From Castor canadensis (lineage: Eukaryota > Chordata > Mammalia > Rodentia > Castoridae), in assembly GCF_047511655.1 (NCBI RefSeq), contig NC_133387.1, positions 143,214,853 through 143,278,852 of the forward strand: DNA of 64,000 bases. The letters run 5' to 3'. Shown here in pieces: positions 1 to 12,445 of this stretch (within the stretch, counting starts at the first letter, position 1; every line of letters starts with the position of its first letter). The notes below the pieces were generated by a model. It was not told where the DNA came from. It was given only the letters and a program-made list of their open reading frames with translations, and did not search any database. The position numbers and the translations under genes are program-made.

Positions 1-274
1 TTTGCTTTTTTGTTCTCTTTTGAACTACACCTAGCAAGGAAGAAATGATATGATTTGATATATGAATGTTATAAATTTTTAAAATGTGATTTGCATCTAT
101 CTTTCCGATATACATATTCTACAAAATTAGTTTATGTTCAGCGTTGATCTTGTAAAACTGAAGAGTCAATAAACATTGTCTCCTGTCTTTTTGTTTTCTT
201 GTGTTTTTCTGCCCTTTCAAACTTCCTTCATCCTTTTATATTGTATAAGATTTCTGGTTTCATTATGCTTGTCT
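1..274. other. AT-rich non-coding DNA
   Basis: This edge stretch is AT-rich and shows no repeat, RNA gene or coding signal that I can recognise. The short ORFs here have no recognisable protein content. Confidence 0.5.
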
Positions 275-655
275 GATCTCTTTTGCTATTAAAAAGCTTC
301 TTCCTCAAAACTATTAAGATCATCAAAAACAAGGAATTCTGAGAAACTGTCACAGAGAAGAGGAGACCAAAATAATATTTATTGGTAATTAAATGTAAAA
401 TGATAGCCTGCATGGTACACAGAAAAAGGGTATTTGGGAAAAGCTAGTGAAGTCCAAATAATGGGGGTGATTTGATAGCACTGTTGGTTTCCTACTTGTG
501 ACAAATGTATCATAATAAGTTTTTAACAATAATAAATTTTTAACAATAGGAGAACCTGATTGTAGGTCATAGGAGAAATCTGTACTGTCTTTGCAACATT
601 TTTGTAAATACACAACTATTCTGAAATGAAAAGTTTATTTAAAAAGTAGACATTT
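275..655 (+). repeat. Ancient mammalian interspersed repeat, copy 1
   Basis: The sequence resembles a common old mammalian repeat, probably an L1M-type 3' end, with the course 'gatcatcaaaaacaagga', then 'ctgagaaactgtcacag', then 'tgtgacaaatgtatcataat', ending in 'ttctgaaatgaaaagt'. A second diverged copy of the same family lies at 4720-5115 in the same orientation, and the two share the order of these landmarks. Class assignment is from memory and uncertain; that both are copies of one family is seen directly. Confidence 0.6.
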
Positions 656-1880
656 TAAACAACTAAAAAGGACATGAAGGCAAAGACCTAACAAACCTCT
701 TCATAGTAAAAATTTGGAGACCCAATATGAAGCCATTCTTAAATATTCCTTTAGTAGAACTTCCCAAAGTATATTTCTCAGAATATAATAAACAAGATAC
801 TCCATGATAAACTGCTTATTGGTGACACGTTTGGGGAGCATGATTTCTCCCTTAGAAATTCCTAATGCTCATAAGTCATAGCACATAATAAACATAACTC
901 TGAAAAGCTTGAAATCAAGAGATTTCTTTTTCTCACATTTAGTTTTATTTATTTTCCCACATTAATTTTAACTTTTATTCACAAATAATATATTACCTCC
1001 TATGGAAATAATAGGTTTCAAAGACACTCTTGGAAAGCTGCCCCAGAAAAACCAATCCTTAGGTTTACTGGTCAAGTTTAGGGATGGCATTAAACCTCTG
1101 TGGGCAAAAACTTCACAGTATTGCTCCTGTCACCTCATGTACTACTCCACCTAGCCACAAATTCCACTCCTTTGGGACTGATCATCCTATGGGGAAATTA
1201 CTAAGGTTTTATTATAGATACAAAGGATGCAAATTATACTTAGAAACACACGATGTCAGTCTCCTGACTCTGCTAATTGACTCCAACTTTAATGGTGCTG
1301 GGCTCATTATCTTCCTTTTAGTAGTGTCCGACATCAGCATTTGGGAGTCTTTGAAACCATATGCATCTTGAATACGTTGCAGTTTGATCATTTAAAGCAG
1401 CAAAGATCAATTGTCCAGGCTCTAGCTATATGGGGCTGGCAAACCAGACTGCAGGATGGCTGATCCTCTTATTTCAGCAGCCTTCCAATTGATACTGATT
1501 GCTGCATCCACATCAATCGGTCAGTGATCCACATCAATTAAAGCTGCTCAAAGGCACACAGAGAAGTTGCTTCATCCAACTTCACTTTAGAAATGTAGGA
1601 GCAGCTAAGGGGGAAAAGGCTTTTGTGTGACTTTCAACAGAATATGAAGTATGCTGATCCATTGTCTGTCGATATGCCAACTCTAAGGAGGGTTCTAATG
1701 AGTATCTTCTGGCTTTCAGGAAAGGAGTGGATTTGTGCTGCTCTGTCACTCCTGCTTTTCCTCTGGGTTGTATTATAGCCAGTGTGGGGGACCTTTGGAG
1801 GGGTGAGCCAGTGACTACACCTAATTATGCCTCACTTGACTATGAATTAGTTAATTATGGAATATTTGATTTAAATAAAT
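656..1880. other. AT-rich non-coding DNA, no feature recognised
   Basis: No repeat family or gene is recognised over about 1.2 kb. A 95-codon plus-strand ORF at 1084-1371 has no recognisable domain and no flanking gene signals, so it is treated as chance. Confidence 0.45.
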
Positions 1881-1884
1881 ATTG

Positions 1885-2180
1885 ATTAAATACTTACTCT
1901 AGGTCAGGCACCATGCTAGGATATATCAGTGGACAAAATATGGTCTTTTCCCACTGAGAAATTTCCAGTCTGCGTGGGGAAGACAGAAAAGAAAACAGAT
2001 GATTACAATTCTATGTCATACAAGTTTTAATCAGAGAAGGTTTCAGGTGTTTTGACAACCTCAGTTCCTGAGGAAGAACTTGTGACCTGCCTTGAGAAGG
2101 GGAAGAAATGGAAGGGTTCCTGGGAAAGGGTTAGAAGTAGGCTTTCAGGAGAGACTTATGGACAGAGACAGCAATTTGCC
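1885..2180 (+). repeat. Ancient repeat of the 'caggcaccatgctagg' type (L2/MER-like)
   Basis: The stretch begins with the typical 'aggtcaggcaccatgctagg' phrase. It continues through an 'aaaatatggtctttt...ccagtctgcgtggggaagacag' section to a 'ctttcaggagagacttatgg' section, as in a widespread old mammalian repeat. Related copies lie at 19395-19690 and 57700-57990. The family name is not certain. Confidence 0.5.
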
Positions 2181-2935
2181 CAGCAAAAATTAATGTGTTC
2201 TGTCTTGTGATCAAAATATGAAGTCATACTTCAATACAACAAGGACATCTATTAAATCATCATCTTCCTAAATGAAACAAAAGGTAGGCATAGTGGGGGA
2301 GCACTTGCATTTTATTTTCTTAAATATCAAATTCTCTTTTGCTTGTTAGGCAAGCAATTATACATTATCTAGACTGAGCATCTCACAAGCATGTGTAACA
2401 ATTGTTCTAGACAGCACAACTTCTGATGTAATCAAAATATAACTTTGCTCTTTTTTTCCCTACTATTCTACCTCTCATTTATTCAATATGACTAATTTTT
2501 CCTTGTCCCCTAAGGAAACCTGGGCTGACTTTACAGTTTACTCTAAGGTGTTGGTGAGACTTGGTGTTCACTTTTAATTCATATACACAGTATCACATGA
2601 AAAAGTAAGATGCCCCCAAACTATACAATAGAATCTCCAATGAAGTTACAGTTCCTCTACTGAGGTCAGCTTTGGCCTGAACACCTGAAGTGGATGAGGG
2701 GAAACTGTTTTCCCTGTGCTTGCTCAGTTCTTTTCCAGCACTAATCAGTGCTACTTAGTCCCATGCCCATGTGGCCAGGGTAGGAGAGTTGGTATATGCT
2801 AGGTGGTTTCTCATTTTCTGGGCCAAAGAGTTGTTGATTTTCTCTCTTCCTCTCCATTCTTTCAAAATTAGTTGTGCATTAAAATTGTGTATATTTTGTT
2901 GTACAGATTTATGGGGTGAAGTGTATTTGTTCAAT
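2181..2935. other. Non-coding DNA, no feature recognised
   Basis: This is an AT-rich unique-looking stretch without a recognisable repeat or gene. Confidence 0.4.
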
Positions 2936-3230
2936 GTGTATATATGTGTATAACGTATATATATGTGTGTGTATAATGATAAGGGTATTTAATACTTTCA
3001 TCTCCTTAAACAGTTAATTTTTTGTTTAACATGTACTACATGATCTCATATATAGATACTTTAAAAGTCTGATGCAATGTATAATAGTATTACTAGAGGT
3101 TGGGAAGGAGGAGAGATAGTGGGAGATTAAATAACAAGTACACTTGAGTTCTAGTGTTTTGCAGAACAGTAGTGGGATTATAGTTCACAGTAACCCACAA
3201 TGTATTTTATAAATAATAAAGAAGGGTAGA
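2936..3230 (+). mobile_element. Old L1 (L1M-type) 3' end
   Basis: A TG/TA-rich stretch at 2936-2975 is followed by a diverged old L1 3' region. Recognisable phrases are 'actagaggttgggaaggagg', 'agttctagtgttttgcagaa' and 'tatagttcacagtaaccca', in the order seen in mammalian L1M 3'UTRs. It keeps no coding capacity. Confidence 0.6.
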
Positions 3231-3739
3231 GGTCAAAGGCTCCAAACACAAAGTAATTATGTAGAGATGGAAACATTAATTACCTGATTTGACCAGCACA
3301 ATTGTAAATATGTATTGAAATATCCCACTGGTTCTCTCTTTGAGAGGAGTGATGGCAGGCTCTTTGGAGGCTCTCTACTGAGGTCTTTCTTCCCAGTTTC
3401 CTACCTTAGTAGATTCAGCAACTCTATTTCAAGTCAAGGCTATTTTCTCAGCCTCTGGAAATCTGATACTATATTGTAACCAGAAGTACTCCCACCACCC
3501 ACATCCTTGCCCTGGTGAGCTGTGGGAAAGGAGACCCACCCAGAAATAGTAGCTGTGACCCATGGCCTTCTTCAAACTCAAGATCTCAGGGCTTAATCAT
3601 CCCCCAGACCAAAGGCCCTGTGTCTTTCTCATCTGAGTCCTCCCAACTACTAGGAGGATGTTTCAAATTTCTCCAAGTATCTTTTTCATTAGTCAAAAGA
3701 GAAAAAAACAGGCACCCCCTCTCATCCCCAGACACCCTT

Positions 3740-3762
3740 ACACACACACACACACACACACA
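3740..3762. repeat. (CA)n microsatellite
   Basis: This is a perfect dinucleotide run of about 11 CA units. It lies inside chance ORFs on both strands, which explains their Thr/His or Cys/Val runs. Confidence 0.95.
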
Positions 3763-4719
3763 TGTGCGCATTTCACCTTTGGAATGGGATGGGCTATAAC
3801 TTGAGAGTGATTGTGAAGTAGTGGAGGAAAGGTAGTTCAGATCAGAAGGAAAGTTATAGCACCAGATGTAGGTAGGTGTGGCTCATAACCCCTGCAGTGA
3901 ACTGAGGTAGCTGAAGAAGTTGGTGGTATGTTCACAGGTTTGTTTGGTTATTTTTATGTATCTCTTTATAGCATGGTGCAGGTTTCTGTGTTCTCCTCAG
4001 TATTCCTCATGCATAAGCAAATATTAAATTGGTATCATGCAGAGATTTTTCTCTAACATACCAATCATGCTGGAACAAATTGATATCGTCAAAATAAGTC
4101 TTGTAGCAGAGTTGACTATGCTTATCCTTCAAAAGATGGAAGAAGAGCAAGGACTATCCCAAATGAGCTTGAAACATCTTAGAGTGCCAAGAAGAAAGTT
4201 CTCAAAAAAGAAAAAAATCACCATAATTAGGGTATGTCAAAGGGATATGGATGCCACTTGAAAGAGTCTCTAATAACTGTAACTGGAACAATTTGAGTAA
4301 CAAAATAAATAGTACTGGATTAAAACTCAAAGTATAAAATAAATATCCACAAATTCATTTGGATGTAAATAAGTGATTCAATAACTAAATAACAGGAAAG
4401 AAGAACAGTTCTGTTGTATAGAAGAATGCCAAATAGTTTAAGAAGATATTCCACCTTCAAGGATGAGGGCATAACTTCCTACTCCTTAACTGTGTACTGT
4501 GCACAGTGACTTCATTCCAAAGAGTGCATCATGGAAAGAATTACGGGATTGGGGGTCAACTTTATGCAGAGAAACCTAACAAACCTCAAGCGAGTGATAA
4601 ATGTCAACATTAACAGTGATGACTTATATTGATAGTATCTTTCCTTGATGTGATCTGATGAAAATCGTACTTTAATTCTGTGGTCCATCTCTCCCAAACT
4701 CACAGTCCCAATCTAATCA
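3763..4719. other. Non-coding DNA, no feature recognised
   Basis: The stretch is AT-rich and low in CpG. A 74-codon ORF at 4037-4261 has a Lys-rich end but no recognised family, and I do not call it a gene. Part of the stretch may be unrecognised old L1. Confidence 0.4.
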
Positions 4720-5115
4720 TAAGAAAAACATCAGATCACTCTCAATTAGAGACATTCTGCCAAATACTTCGCCAGTACACCTGAAATCTTTAAGGTCATC
4801 AAAAGCAAGGACAGTCTTAGAAATTGTCAGATCCAACAGCAGGATCGGGAGACATAACAACTAAATGTATGTTAGTATCCTAGATGGGATCCTGAAACAG
4901 AAAGCAAATATTAGGCAAAAATTAAGAAAATCTCAATAAATTATAGACTTTAGTTAATGATAATGTGTCCATATTATTTTATTAATTGTAACTAATACAT
5001 CAAACTAATGTGAGATGTTAATAATAGAGGAAATGGTTCAAGCTACATGGTGACCCTTTGAACTATCTTTACATTTTTTCTGTAAATATAAACTTGTTCT
5101 AAAAAAGCACTTTTT
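4720..5115 (+). repeat. Ancient mammalian interspersed repeat, copy 2
   Basis: This is the second copy of the family at 275-655. It has 'aaggtcatcaaaagcaagga', 'gagacataacaactaaatgt', 'cctagatgggatcctgaaac' and 'ttaattgtaactaatacatc', and ends near 'ttgttctaaaaaagc'. The copy is more complete in its centre than copy 1. Confidence 0.6.
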
Positions 5116-6329
5116 TTAAGCTGGAGGAGGTAGCAATGCATCTTCCACAAAACCCCTTTCCAGATCCCATCCAAACTAAGTCAGGTGGCTTCTGTGTTTG
5201 CAACTCATCACTTTTGTTTTGACACTCCATTCTCATGTAGTCCACTACAGTGGAACCCTCTTTTCCTTATCAATCAGACAATCATCTCCTTAGAAAGACA
5301 ATCATCTCCTCAGGCTCTACTTACTTTTATATGTCCAGTACTTAGAACAGCTTGTGTTAATAACAGTTGCCCAGTATGTATATATTAAACTGAAGCACAT
5401 ATATTAAGTCAAAGTGTCTGCTTTGTGTAGCTTATATTTCCCTTGACAAACATTAGTATGCCAAAGAGTCAGATACATGTTAAATATGGATGGATTCTTT
5501 CTTTGACTTGTCAAAGCACTTTATTTAGTTGACTTGAAAGAAAAGAAGAAAAAAAACGAGTGAGTTGTCTTCCTCTATCCTCTAATCCCATGTTATTTTT
5601 CCCTGCTGAGCAGTAGTTTTCTGATTTTGATATTTTCATCTGCATTCACTTCTGTGTTCTGTAACAGTATGCCAATCTAAGAAATCAAAGTGGTTCTAAA
5701 TAATCCATATGCTCAACATCTAAGTACCTCTTCCTCGAACGGATCTGACCCATTCCTAAGGTCTCTTAGGTGAGCCTTCAGGCAGGAGCTCTTGGGGTGA
5801 GCTGTTTGCAAAGGATCACTTTAGCTCCCTGCTGGACCAAAGACTCTCCTCTCAGTTCATCTATGTTGTTTATTCTTAATCAAAACTTCTATCAGGACCT
5901 AATAAGTTGACTAAATAAGCAGATTTTCCATCAAAGGCATTTAATTTCAGGAAGAAAATTTTGGTGGCATGACACTTCTTTTTAGAACAGCTGATAAAAC
6001 AAGAAACCCATATTAAGACGCTGTGATTCTCCTCTTATTTAACTGAAGAGACAGAAACTTCATGGTGAGGAGATCATACGTGATAAATTTTACAGTAAGT
6101 TTATGGCTTTGTTGGGTTTCACGTTTAGCAGAAATACTAAATCATAATGTTGTTTCACTTATGTGTGCATAAATAATGTCCAATTGTTCCTATAGGCTGA
6201 CATGACACAGAGCATCCAAACATCACATGAGAAGTTGGACTTCATGGTCTTTAAAATAGATGTCTCCCAACACGATAAGACCTGATTCTAAAATTCTGAA
6301 TAATTTATACTCAGAATATCATATGGGAT
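5116..6329. other. Non-coding DNA, no feature recognised
   Basis: About 1.2 kb without a recognisable repeat, RNA gene or coding region. Confidence 0.4.
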
Positions 6330-6333
6330 ATGT

Positions 6334-6930
6334 ATTAGTAAGGGTTTTTCAGAGAAACACTGTCCAAGGAGATTGTGTGTGTGTGTGTTATTCTCATATA
6401 TATGTATATGAGGAGGTTTATTATGAGAATTGCCTCATGCAATTATACAATAATGGAGGCCAAGAAATCTTGCGATCTGCCATCTGCAATCAGGAGAACC
6501 AGAAAAGCCAGTGGTAGAAGTCATTCTGAGTTCAAAAGCCAAAGAACCGGGAAAGCTGACAGCATAATTCCCATTCAAAAACTGAGATCTGAGAACTGAG
6601 GAGGAGAGAAAAGGGTATGGATAGTGGTAGTGGGAGTCTTGGTGTAAGTCCGGGTGCTCAAAGACCAGAGAACTAAGAGCTCTGTTGTCCAAGGGAAGTG
6701 AAGATGGATATTCCAGTTCAAGAAGAGAAAGCCAATTTACCCTTCCTCTGCCTTTTTGTCCTTCCAGGGCCCTCAGTGGCTTAAATGATGCTTGCCCAAA
6801 TTGACAAGGCCAGTTCTTTATCCAGTCTTCTGGAAACTCCCTCACATATGCACCCAGAAAGAATATTTTACTGGCTATCAGAGCATTTCTTTTCCTAGTC
6901 ATGTGGACATATAAAATTAACCACCATAGT
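6334..6930 (-). mobile_element. Old MER-type non-autonomous element, antisense
   Basis: The sequence runs 'gggtttttcagagaaacac', a short (TG)n at 6374-6389, 'cttgcgatctgccatctgca', and 'acatataaaattaaccacca' at its end. This is the layout of an old mammalian interspersed element. The element at 10226-10763 is the same family in the opposite orientation (it starts 'tatgtcaacttgattgggca' and ends 'ctctggagaacactgactga'). A 155-codon minus-strand ORF at 6435-6902 lies wholly inside and is not a gene. I cannot settle the class (hAT-like or LTR-like). Confidence 0.6.
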
Positions 6931-8734
6931 GTATCTGAACCAAAATTTGAAACAAGATCAAGAAAATTAATAGTTTGAAACTAAAATAAGTAAAAAAAAA
7001 TTGAACACATAGATAAGCATGTCAGGAATCAGCAGAGGTGAGCTTCGTTTGAAGGTAGTTTGTAGATGTGGTCTTTGTGTATAAGAAACCAACATGTGTT
7101 ATGTTCTATTGCACCAAAACAAAGAAACTGTGACCAGGAAGTAAAAATATGTATTCTGGTCAATAGACAAGTGTGTTCTTCAGGGCACTATACCTAGAAT
7201 AAAATGCAGCTTCAATTTGGTATACATTCATTGGCATTAGACAGGCCCAGTAGGGATAAAAATGATATAAGATTCCTCAGTGTCATCAGTGATGCTTGCT
7301 GTAATTTTATGACATAGAAACAGCATGCCAATAAATTATTCTGCCAGCAGGATACCCTAACACAGAAAATAAGGATACTGCAGGGGAATTGTCACAAAGG
7401 TTCTGGACACAGATAAAATATTCTACATTATAAACAATTTTGTTTTATAAATTAACCATTCTGACTTTGGTCAACATGACATTGAGGAGATGGTCATTCT
7501 TAATGGAACAGATTAAGTTTTTGAACCTGAAAAGATGAGGTGAAAGTTTATTCCCATGTTGACCTGCATCTGAAGCTCACCCTTGATCGGCAAAATCACC
7601 TCACTCTTTCATATCACTGTGGCACAGGTAATCAGCTCCATCTTGGTGGTGCCATTAAGACCCAAACATCATCTCTCTCTATTGTGTTTTTATTTGACTT
7701 TGAAATATATTAGCATTCTGGGGGAGTACGCTTTTCATCATGGTCTAAATTTATAGTGAAATTATTTTTCCATAATGACTATTATTGATTATTAATCAGG
7801 GAGAATGAGGAAACAAGAGAGGAAATGATGAGATCAGGGGACATCAGATTGAAATCAGGGTTCATCCCACAAACCTGGTGACACTCACAAAGAGAGCCAG
7901 AAGATCAGTCTATCTATCTATCTATCTAACTGTGGTTCTATTTACCTGCCTATCTATTTTGTGTGCATGCATTTTATTGAAGCACATTCTTTTAGACTTC
8001 ATAGACTTCAAATTATACTTCAGAGATTTTGCTAGATCAGTGACTAAAGCAACAGATTCAAGAGGCAGATATTGTTTGGATAAAGGGACATAAGTGTCTT
8101 TTCTTTTAGATATGAGCCCACAACTCTGAGTTTCTAACCTCATGACAGTATTTAGCATTGTACAGAGGAAAAGAATAAACCCTAAACCTGTGTGACATCA
8201 GTCCTTCCACATAGTCTCTTCATCTTTCTGTGCCTACATTGTTTATCATGGAAGAGGCTCTCTAAGGAGTTGATGCAAGTTTTTTGTGTGTGATGATCTG
8301 GACAGTGTTTCAGGAAAGAAAAAGAATTTCCTTGTTGATTCATTTGAGGATGGATGAGTCCATTTGAAATATATTTGTGTCTTATGCTTAGTCATTTTCC
8401 TCAAAGATCCTCACTATTGATAAGAATTATAACCTCTGAAATGCTTTTTCCTAAAGAAAAAGTATTTTCATTTTGATAATGTAGCATGTGATTAGAAAGA
8501 CTCTTTAGCTGACTTATTTTGGGAATGTTTAAAACGGTTTTGAATTTTTCTCAAATGGGAGTGTTTCATTCATCAGCACAAAAGCAGAGTTGAGCCTGTG
8601 TAGGTTCTGTCAGTTCAAAGACCACCCAGGACCTTGTTCTCATGGGCTAAGCCCCCTTGTGCAGCTGCCCTAAAAACTGCCTATGAGGAAGGCTACACTG
8701 CAGATTGCAAGCAATTATTATATTAGCTCCCAAC
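6931..8734. other. Non-coding DNA with a TCTA microsatellite
   Basis: There is no gene or recognised interspersed repeat over 1.8 kb except a short (TCTA)n run at about 7909-7928. ORFs here are 60-80 codons and lack recognisable content. Confidence 0.45.
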
Positions 8735-8925
8735 CCTGAGTAATTATAATGCCTTGGGTGTTCTGTATGTACTTGCATGAGTTATCTACCTTGGTTCTTA
8801 CAGTAACTGTGAACACCATTCCCACTTCATAGGAGAAGAAACGTTTCAGAGAGGTTTAGTGATTTGTCCAAAATCTAATAGCTAGTTAATGATAAATCCA
8901 TGATTAGAACAGAGGTTAATATTAA
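8735..8925 (+). mobile_element. MIR SINE
   Basis: The MIR core is clear: 'tcataggagaagaaacgttt', 'cagagaggtttagtgatttg' and 'tccaaaatctaatagctag' match the conserved 'gatgaggaaactgaggc...gaggttaagtaacttgccc' course. It is heavily diverged, as expected for MIR. Confidence 0.8.
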
Positions 8926-9530
8926 TTCAAAACATGTACACTCAGTCAGTATACTTATTACAATATAATATACAATATACTACTTCAAAATACTGCAATA
9001 TGACTGGACTATTTAGAGACCTGGAAAATTTGTTTTCTTCTCTAAGAATTTTCATTTCTTAATTTGACCCTGACTACTTTCCCTTGACCCAATCAAATCA
9101 GAGGTTACAGCTTATAAGATTTGGACCCTTCCTAACAACATAGTGTATCTTAGCAAAGACAAGCGCCTGACAAGCAAGGTCTTGTAAATTACTGCATTTC
9201 ATCAAACTATAATGCATCAATTGTGAGAGGCATCTTTAATTTATATACACTAGGAAAAAGATGATAGCAATTAAATTGACACAATGTTTTCTTATCGCTT
9301 GGTTTTTATTTTTAATTTCTTATAAAGGCTTGTTCAGAATCCATTAGACATTAGTTTATATCATTTTCCATCCATATATATGCACAAAAAGAAAATATTT
9401 TAAGAAGTGGTTGTATCTCTAAAATTCCCTCACATTTGGAGACTTACTCATCTGTATTTCTTGCTTACGTCTATCTCTGACTATGTTTTTCCACATACCA
9501 TCATCTTCTATGTGATCAAATGCATAGAAG

Positions 9531-9647
9531 ATGTAAAACTTCTTTTTGTGTGTGTATAGTGCTGGGAATTGAACCCAGGTCCTTGCACATGCTAGGCAAG
9601 TGCTCTACCACTGAGCATACCCCAGTCCCTAAAATGTAAAACTTCTT
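9531..9647 (-). mobile_element. tRNA-derived SINE (ID/B1-like), antisense, with TSD
   Basis: The body reads 'gtgctgggaattgaaccca', then 'cttgcacatgctaggcaagt', then 'gctctaccactgagca', which is the reverse complement of a tRNA-derived SINE with A and B boxes. It is bounded by a 14-bp direct repeat, 'atgtaaaacttctt', at 9531-9544 and 9634-9647, so the insertion is well delimited and fairly young. Confidence 0.9.
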
Positions 9648-9712
9648 AAAGCAATCCATAAATGAACTAAAAGTCATGTGTTCTGGGCCCTTTAGCTGCT
9701 TTGCAATTATGT

Positions 9713-10098
9713 AGATGTGATGGTTGATCTTGACTATCAACTTGATTATATTAAGAAGTGCCTAGGAGATTAGTAAACCACACTTCTGGATGTGTCCATG
9801 AGAGTGTTTCCAGAGAGGATTAACCAAGAAGACCCACCCTGAATGTGGGAGACACCATCCAATAGAAGGGGGACCCAAATGAAATAAAAGGGGGAAGAAG
9901 GACAAAGGCAGATAATGTACGCACTCTCTTTGTTTCTGTTTCCTGGCTGCCATGATGTGAGATGCTCTGCTCTACCACACCTTCCCTGCTCTGATGGACT
10001 GAAACCTTTGAAATCATGAGCCAGAATAACTCTTTCATTCCTTAAGTTGTTTGTGTCAGATATTTTGTCATAGTCACAAAAAAATCTGATTAGTACAG
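9713..10098 (+). mobile_element. URR1-like hAT-type non-autonomous DNA element
   Basis: It starts 'agatgtgatggttgatcttg', with 'gaccgcctgg'-type internal decay, and ends through 'aaatcatgagccagaataac', 'cttaagttgtttgtgtcag', 'atattttgtcatagtcac' to 'ctgattagtacag'. This layout is that of the rodent URR1 family, a hAT-Charlie-related element by established knowledge. Chance ORFs at 9762-10038 minus lie inside it. Confidence 0.65.
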
Positions 10099-10225
10099 CC
10101 TAGTTTTAGGAATTTTGCAAAACATACCTGATTTGCCCTCTTTCCTACTCCCTCCACTTGGCAGTCAGAGATTAAAACATGCTTTGTATTATTCTCTATT
10201 TTTTCTTTCAGCCCCCTGGTACCTG

Positions 10226-10763
10226 TTGTGAGGATTCATATGTCAACTTGATTGGGCAATGGGATGCCCAGATACCTGCTAAATATTATTTCTGGAGTAT
10301 GTCTGTAAGGTTGTTTCTGAAAGATTAGAGTTAGGATTGGTGGACTGAGTGAAGTAAATTTTCCTCCCCTATTGGGTGTACATCATCTAATCCATTGAGG
10401 ACCTGAAACAAAACGTCTCCACCTGGGCTGAATTCCCTCTTTCTCTGACTGTTTGAGTGGAAATATCAATATTCTCCTGCCCTCCACACCCTTGGGCCTC
10501 AGGCCTTCAGACACAGAGTGGAGTCTATGTCACCAGCTCTCCTACAGAACAAACAAATACCTTTCCTCTGGCCCCACCTTTCAGACAGCAGACTGTGGGA
10601 TTTATCAGTCCCCATAATCATGTGAGGTGGTATTTAAAGCAAATCTTTGTCTCTCCCCATATACATATGCCTATGAATACATACACACACACATACACAC
10701 ATATATTTGTACATGTGTCTCCTACTGGTTCTATTCTCTGGAGAACACTGACTGACACACATA
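10226..10763 (+). mobile_element. Old MER-type non-autonomous element, sense copy
   Basis: This is the opposite-orientation relative of 6334-6930. It reads 'catatgtcaacttgattggg', 'atgggatgcccagatacctg', 'tctgtaaggttgtttctg', 'catcatctaatccattgagg', and ends 'tctctggagaacactgact'. A CA/TA-rich microsatellite at about 10678-10708 lies in its 3' part. The 124-codon ORF at 10457-10831 is a chance frame across it. Confidence 0.65.
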
Positions 10764-11630
10764 TTTTGCAGGTTTTGATTTTTTCTGTGTGTTTTTATGT
10801 TCCTTATGTTTTGCATTGTATGTTCTTTTAAGCTTGGAAGCCAGTACTTCTGAAACATGAGTTTGTTTTAGAATCACCTGCTGGTTAGATAAAACAGAGA
10901 TTGCTTCAGGGTATGGTCCAGGAATTTGCATTTTTAGCAGATTTCCAGGTGATGCAGATGCTGCTGGTGGGAGAGAGGGACCAACTTTTAGAAGCATTGG
11001 CATCAGCAATCTCAACTAAACCACTGCCATGCTGACAGTTATTGCATACTTTGTTGATTTTAAGAGGCAGTCTTATTTTAGATATTAAAATTTGAAAAGA
11101 ATACATAACTTTGAATTGATGAAATGTGATAAATCCCATTTTCCTTGAATTTCACCTATGATATCATCATTATAATTGTCAGTTGACTTGTATTTAACCT
11201 ATTTAATTCATCTACTCAGCATATTTTCTGCTTGTTCCAAAGATGAATTGAAATACCTTCTACGATTTTAGCTAAAATTTCTTCCTCCCTTTGCTTTATC
11301 CAAGAAATGGTTTGGTTTAAGATTCTATGGTATATATGCACAGAGGAATTCAGTCTGTATGTCAATAACCTTCAGGCTGACATGAACAGCCTCTGATGGA
11401 GAACTCACTGCTACAAGACACTACCCTCTTTACTTTGATTTACCAGAAGCTATTCTTCATATGCTCCGAAGGAGTAAGTATTCTGCCAACATTGTATGAT
11501 GCTCTGACAAAAAGCCCCATGGGATGCCTGAGTGCACCTACAACTCATAAACTTCTCCCCTCCTGAGAGCACACATGACAAACATTCCCATCTGGTCTTA
11601 GTATTGGGAACAGTTGAATTTCTCCTAAAT
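10764..11630. other. Non-coding DNA, no feature recognised
   Basis: AT-rich unique-looking DNA. Several overlapping 75-95-codon ORFs on the minus strand have no recognisable domain. Confidence 0.4.
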
Positions 11631-11631
11631 A

Positions 11632-12445
11632 ACTTTTTTTTTTGTCTTTATGGGTGGATTTGCAATTGATCTTGTTTTCCTTTTTGCATCTACCTCCCTG
11701 TTAGCTTATTTTTTGATTATTCATTTATTCACATGTGCATACATTGTTTGGGTCATTTTGCCCTCTTGTCCCCGCCCCCACCCTATTCCCTCCTTCCCCC
11801 TCCCCGCTCCCTTCCAGGCAGAACCTATTCTGTGCTTTTCTCCAGTTCTGTTGAAGAGTAGAAATAAGCAATAATAAGAAAGACATAGCATTTTTGCTAG
11901 TTGAGATAAGGACAGCTATACAGAGAGATTCCTAGCATTGCTGTCATGTACAAATGTGTTACAACCTAGGTTGATTCATCTCTAACTGATCTTTACTCTG
12001 GTTGCTGATCCCCTTCTCGTGTTGACCTTTGTCACTTTAAGGTTTCTGTATTAATTCCTCTGGAGTGGGGACATCAAATGCTTTCATGTTTTGGGTTTTC
12101 TATCTAACCCGTACCTCCCATATGTGTTCTCCCCTTGTCATGTAACCTAAGTCCTACAACATTGCTGTATTTGCCCTAGATCTAAAGACCGCATATGAGG
12201 GAGAACATACGAGTTTTGGTCTTCTGAGTCTGGCTAACCTCTCTCAGAATGATGTTCTCCAGTTCCGCCCATTTACTTGCTCATGATAAGATTTCATTTT
12301 TCTTCATGGCTGAGTAAAATTCCACTGTGTATGAATACCACATTTTCTTGATCCATTCATTGTTTCTTGGTTGTTTCCATAACTTGGCTATTGTGAATAG
12401 TGCTGCAATAAACATGGGTGTGCAGGTGCCTTTGGACCTCTGCTC
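11632..12445 (-). mobile_element. 5'-truncated L1 LINE 3' end, antisense
   Basis: A T-run at 11632-11644 (the poly(A) tail seen antisense) is followed by the L1 3'UTR (C-rich block at 11760-11815) and the last part of ORF2. The minus-strand frame at 12281-12463 carries '[17 protein letters not shown]' and 'WIKKMWYSYTVEFYSAMKKN', the C-terminal part of L1 ORF2p. A few residues present in the other copies after 'KQPR' are missing here. The 5' truncation is near 12440. Confidence 0.9.

Noticed and set aside
6435..6902. Minus-strand 155-codon ORF
   Set aside because: It lies wholly inside an old MER-type element whose relative at 10.2 kb does not keep the frame.
10457..10831. Plus-strand 124-codon ORF
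   Set aside because: It crosses a MER-type element and a CA/TA microsatellite, with no recognisable domain.
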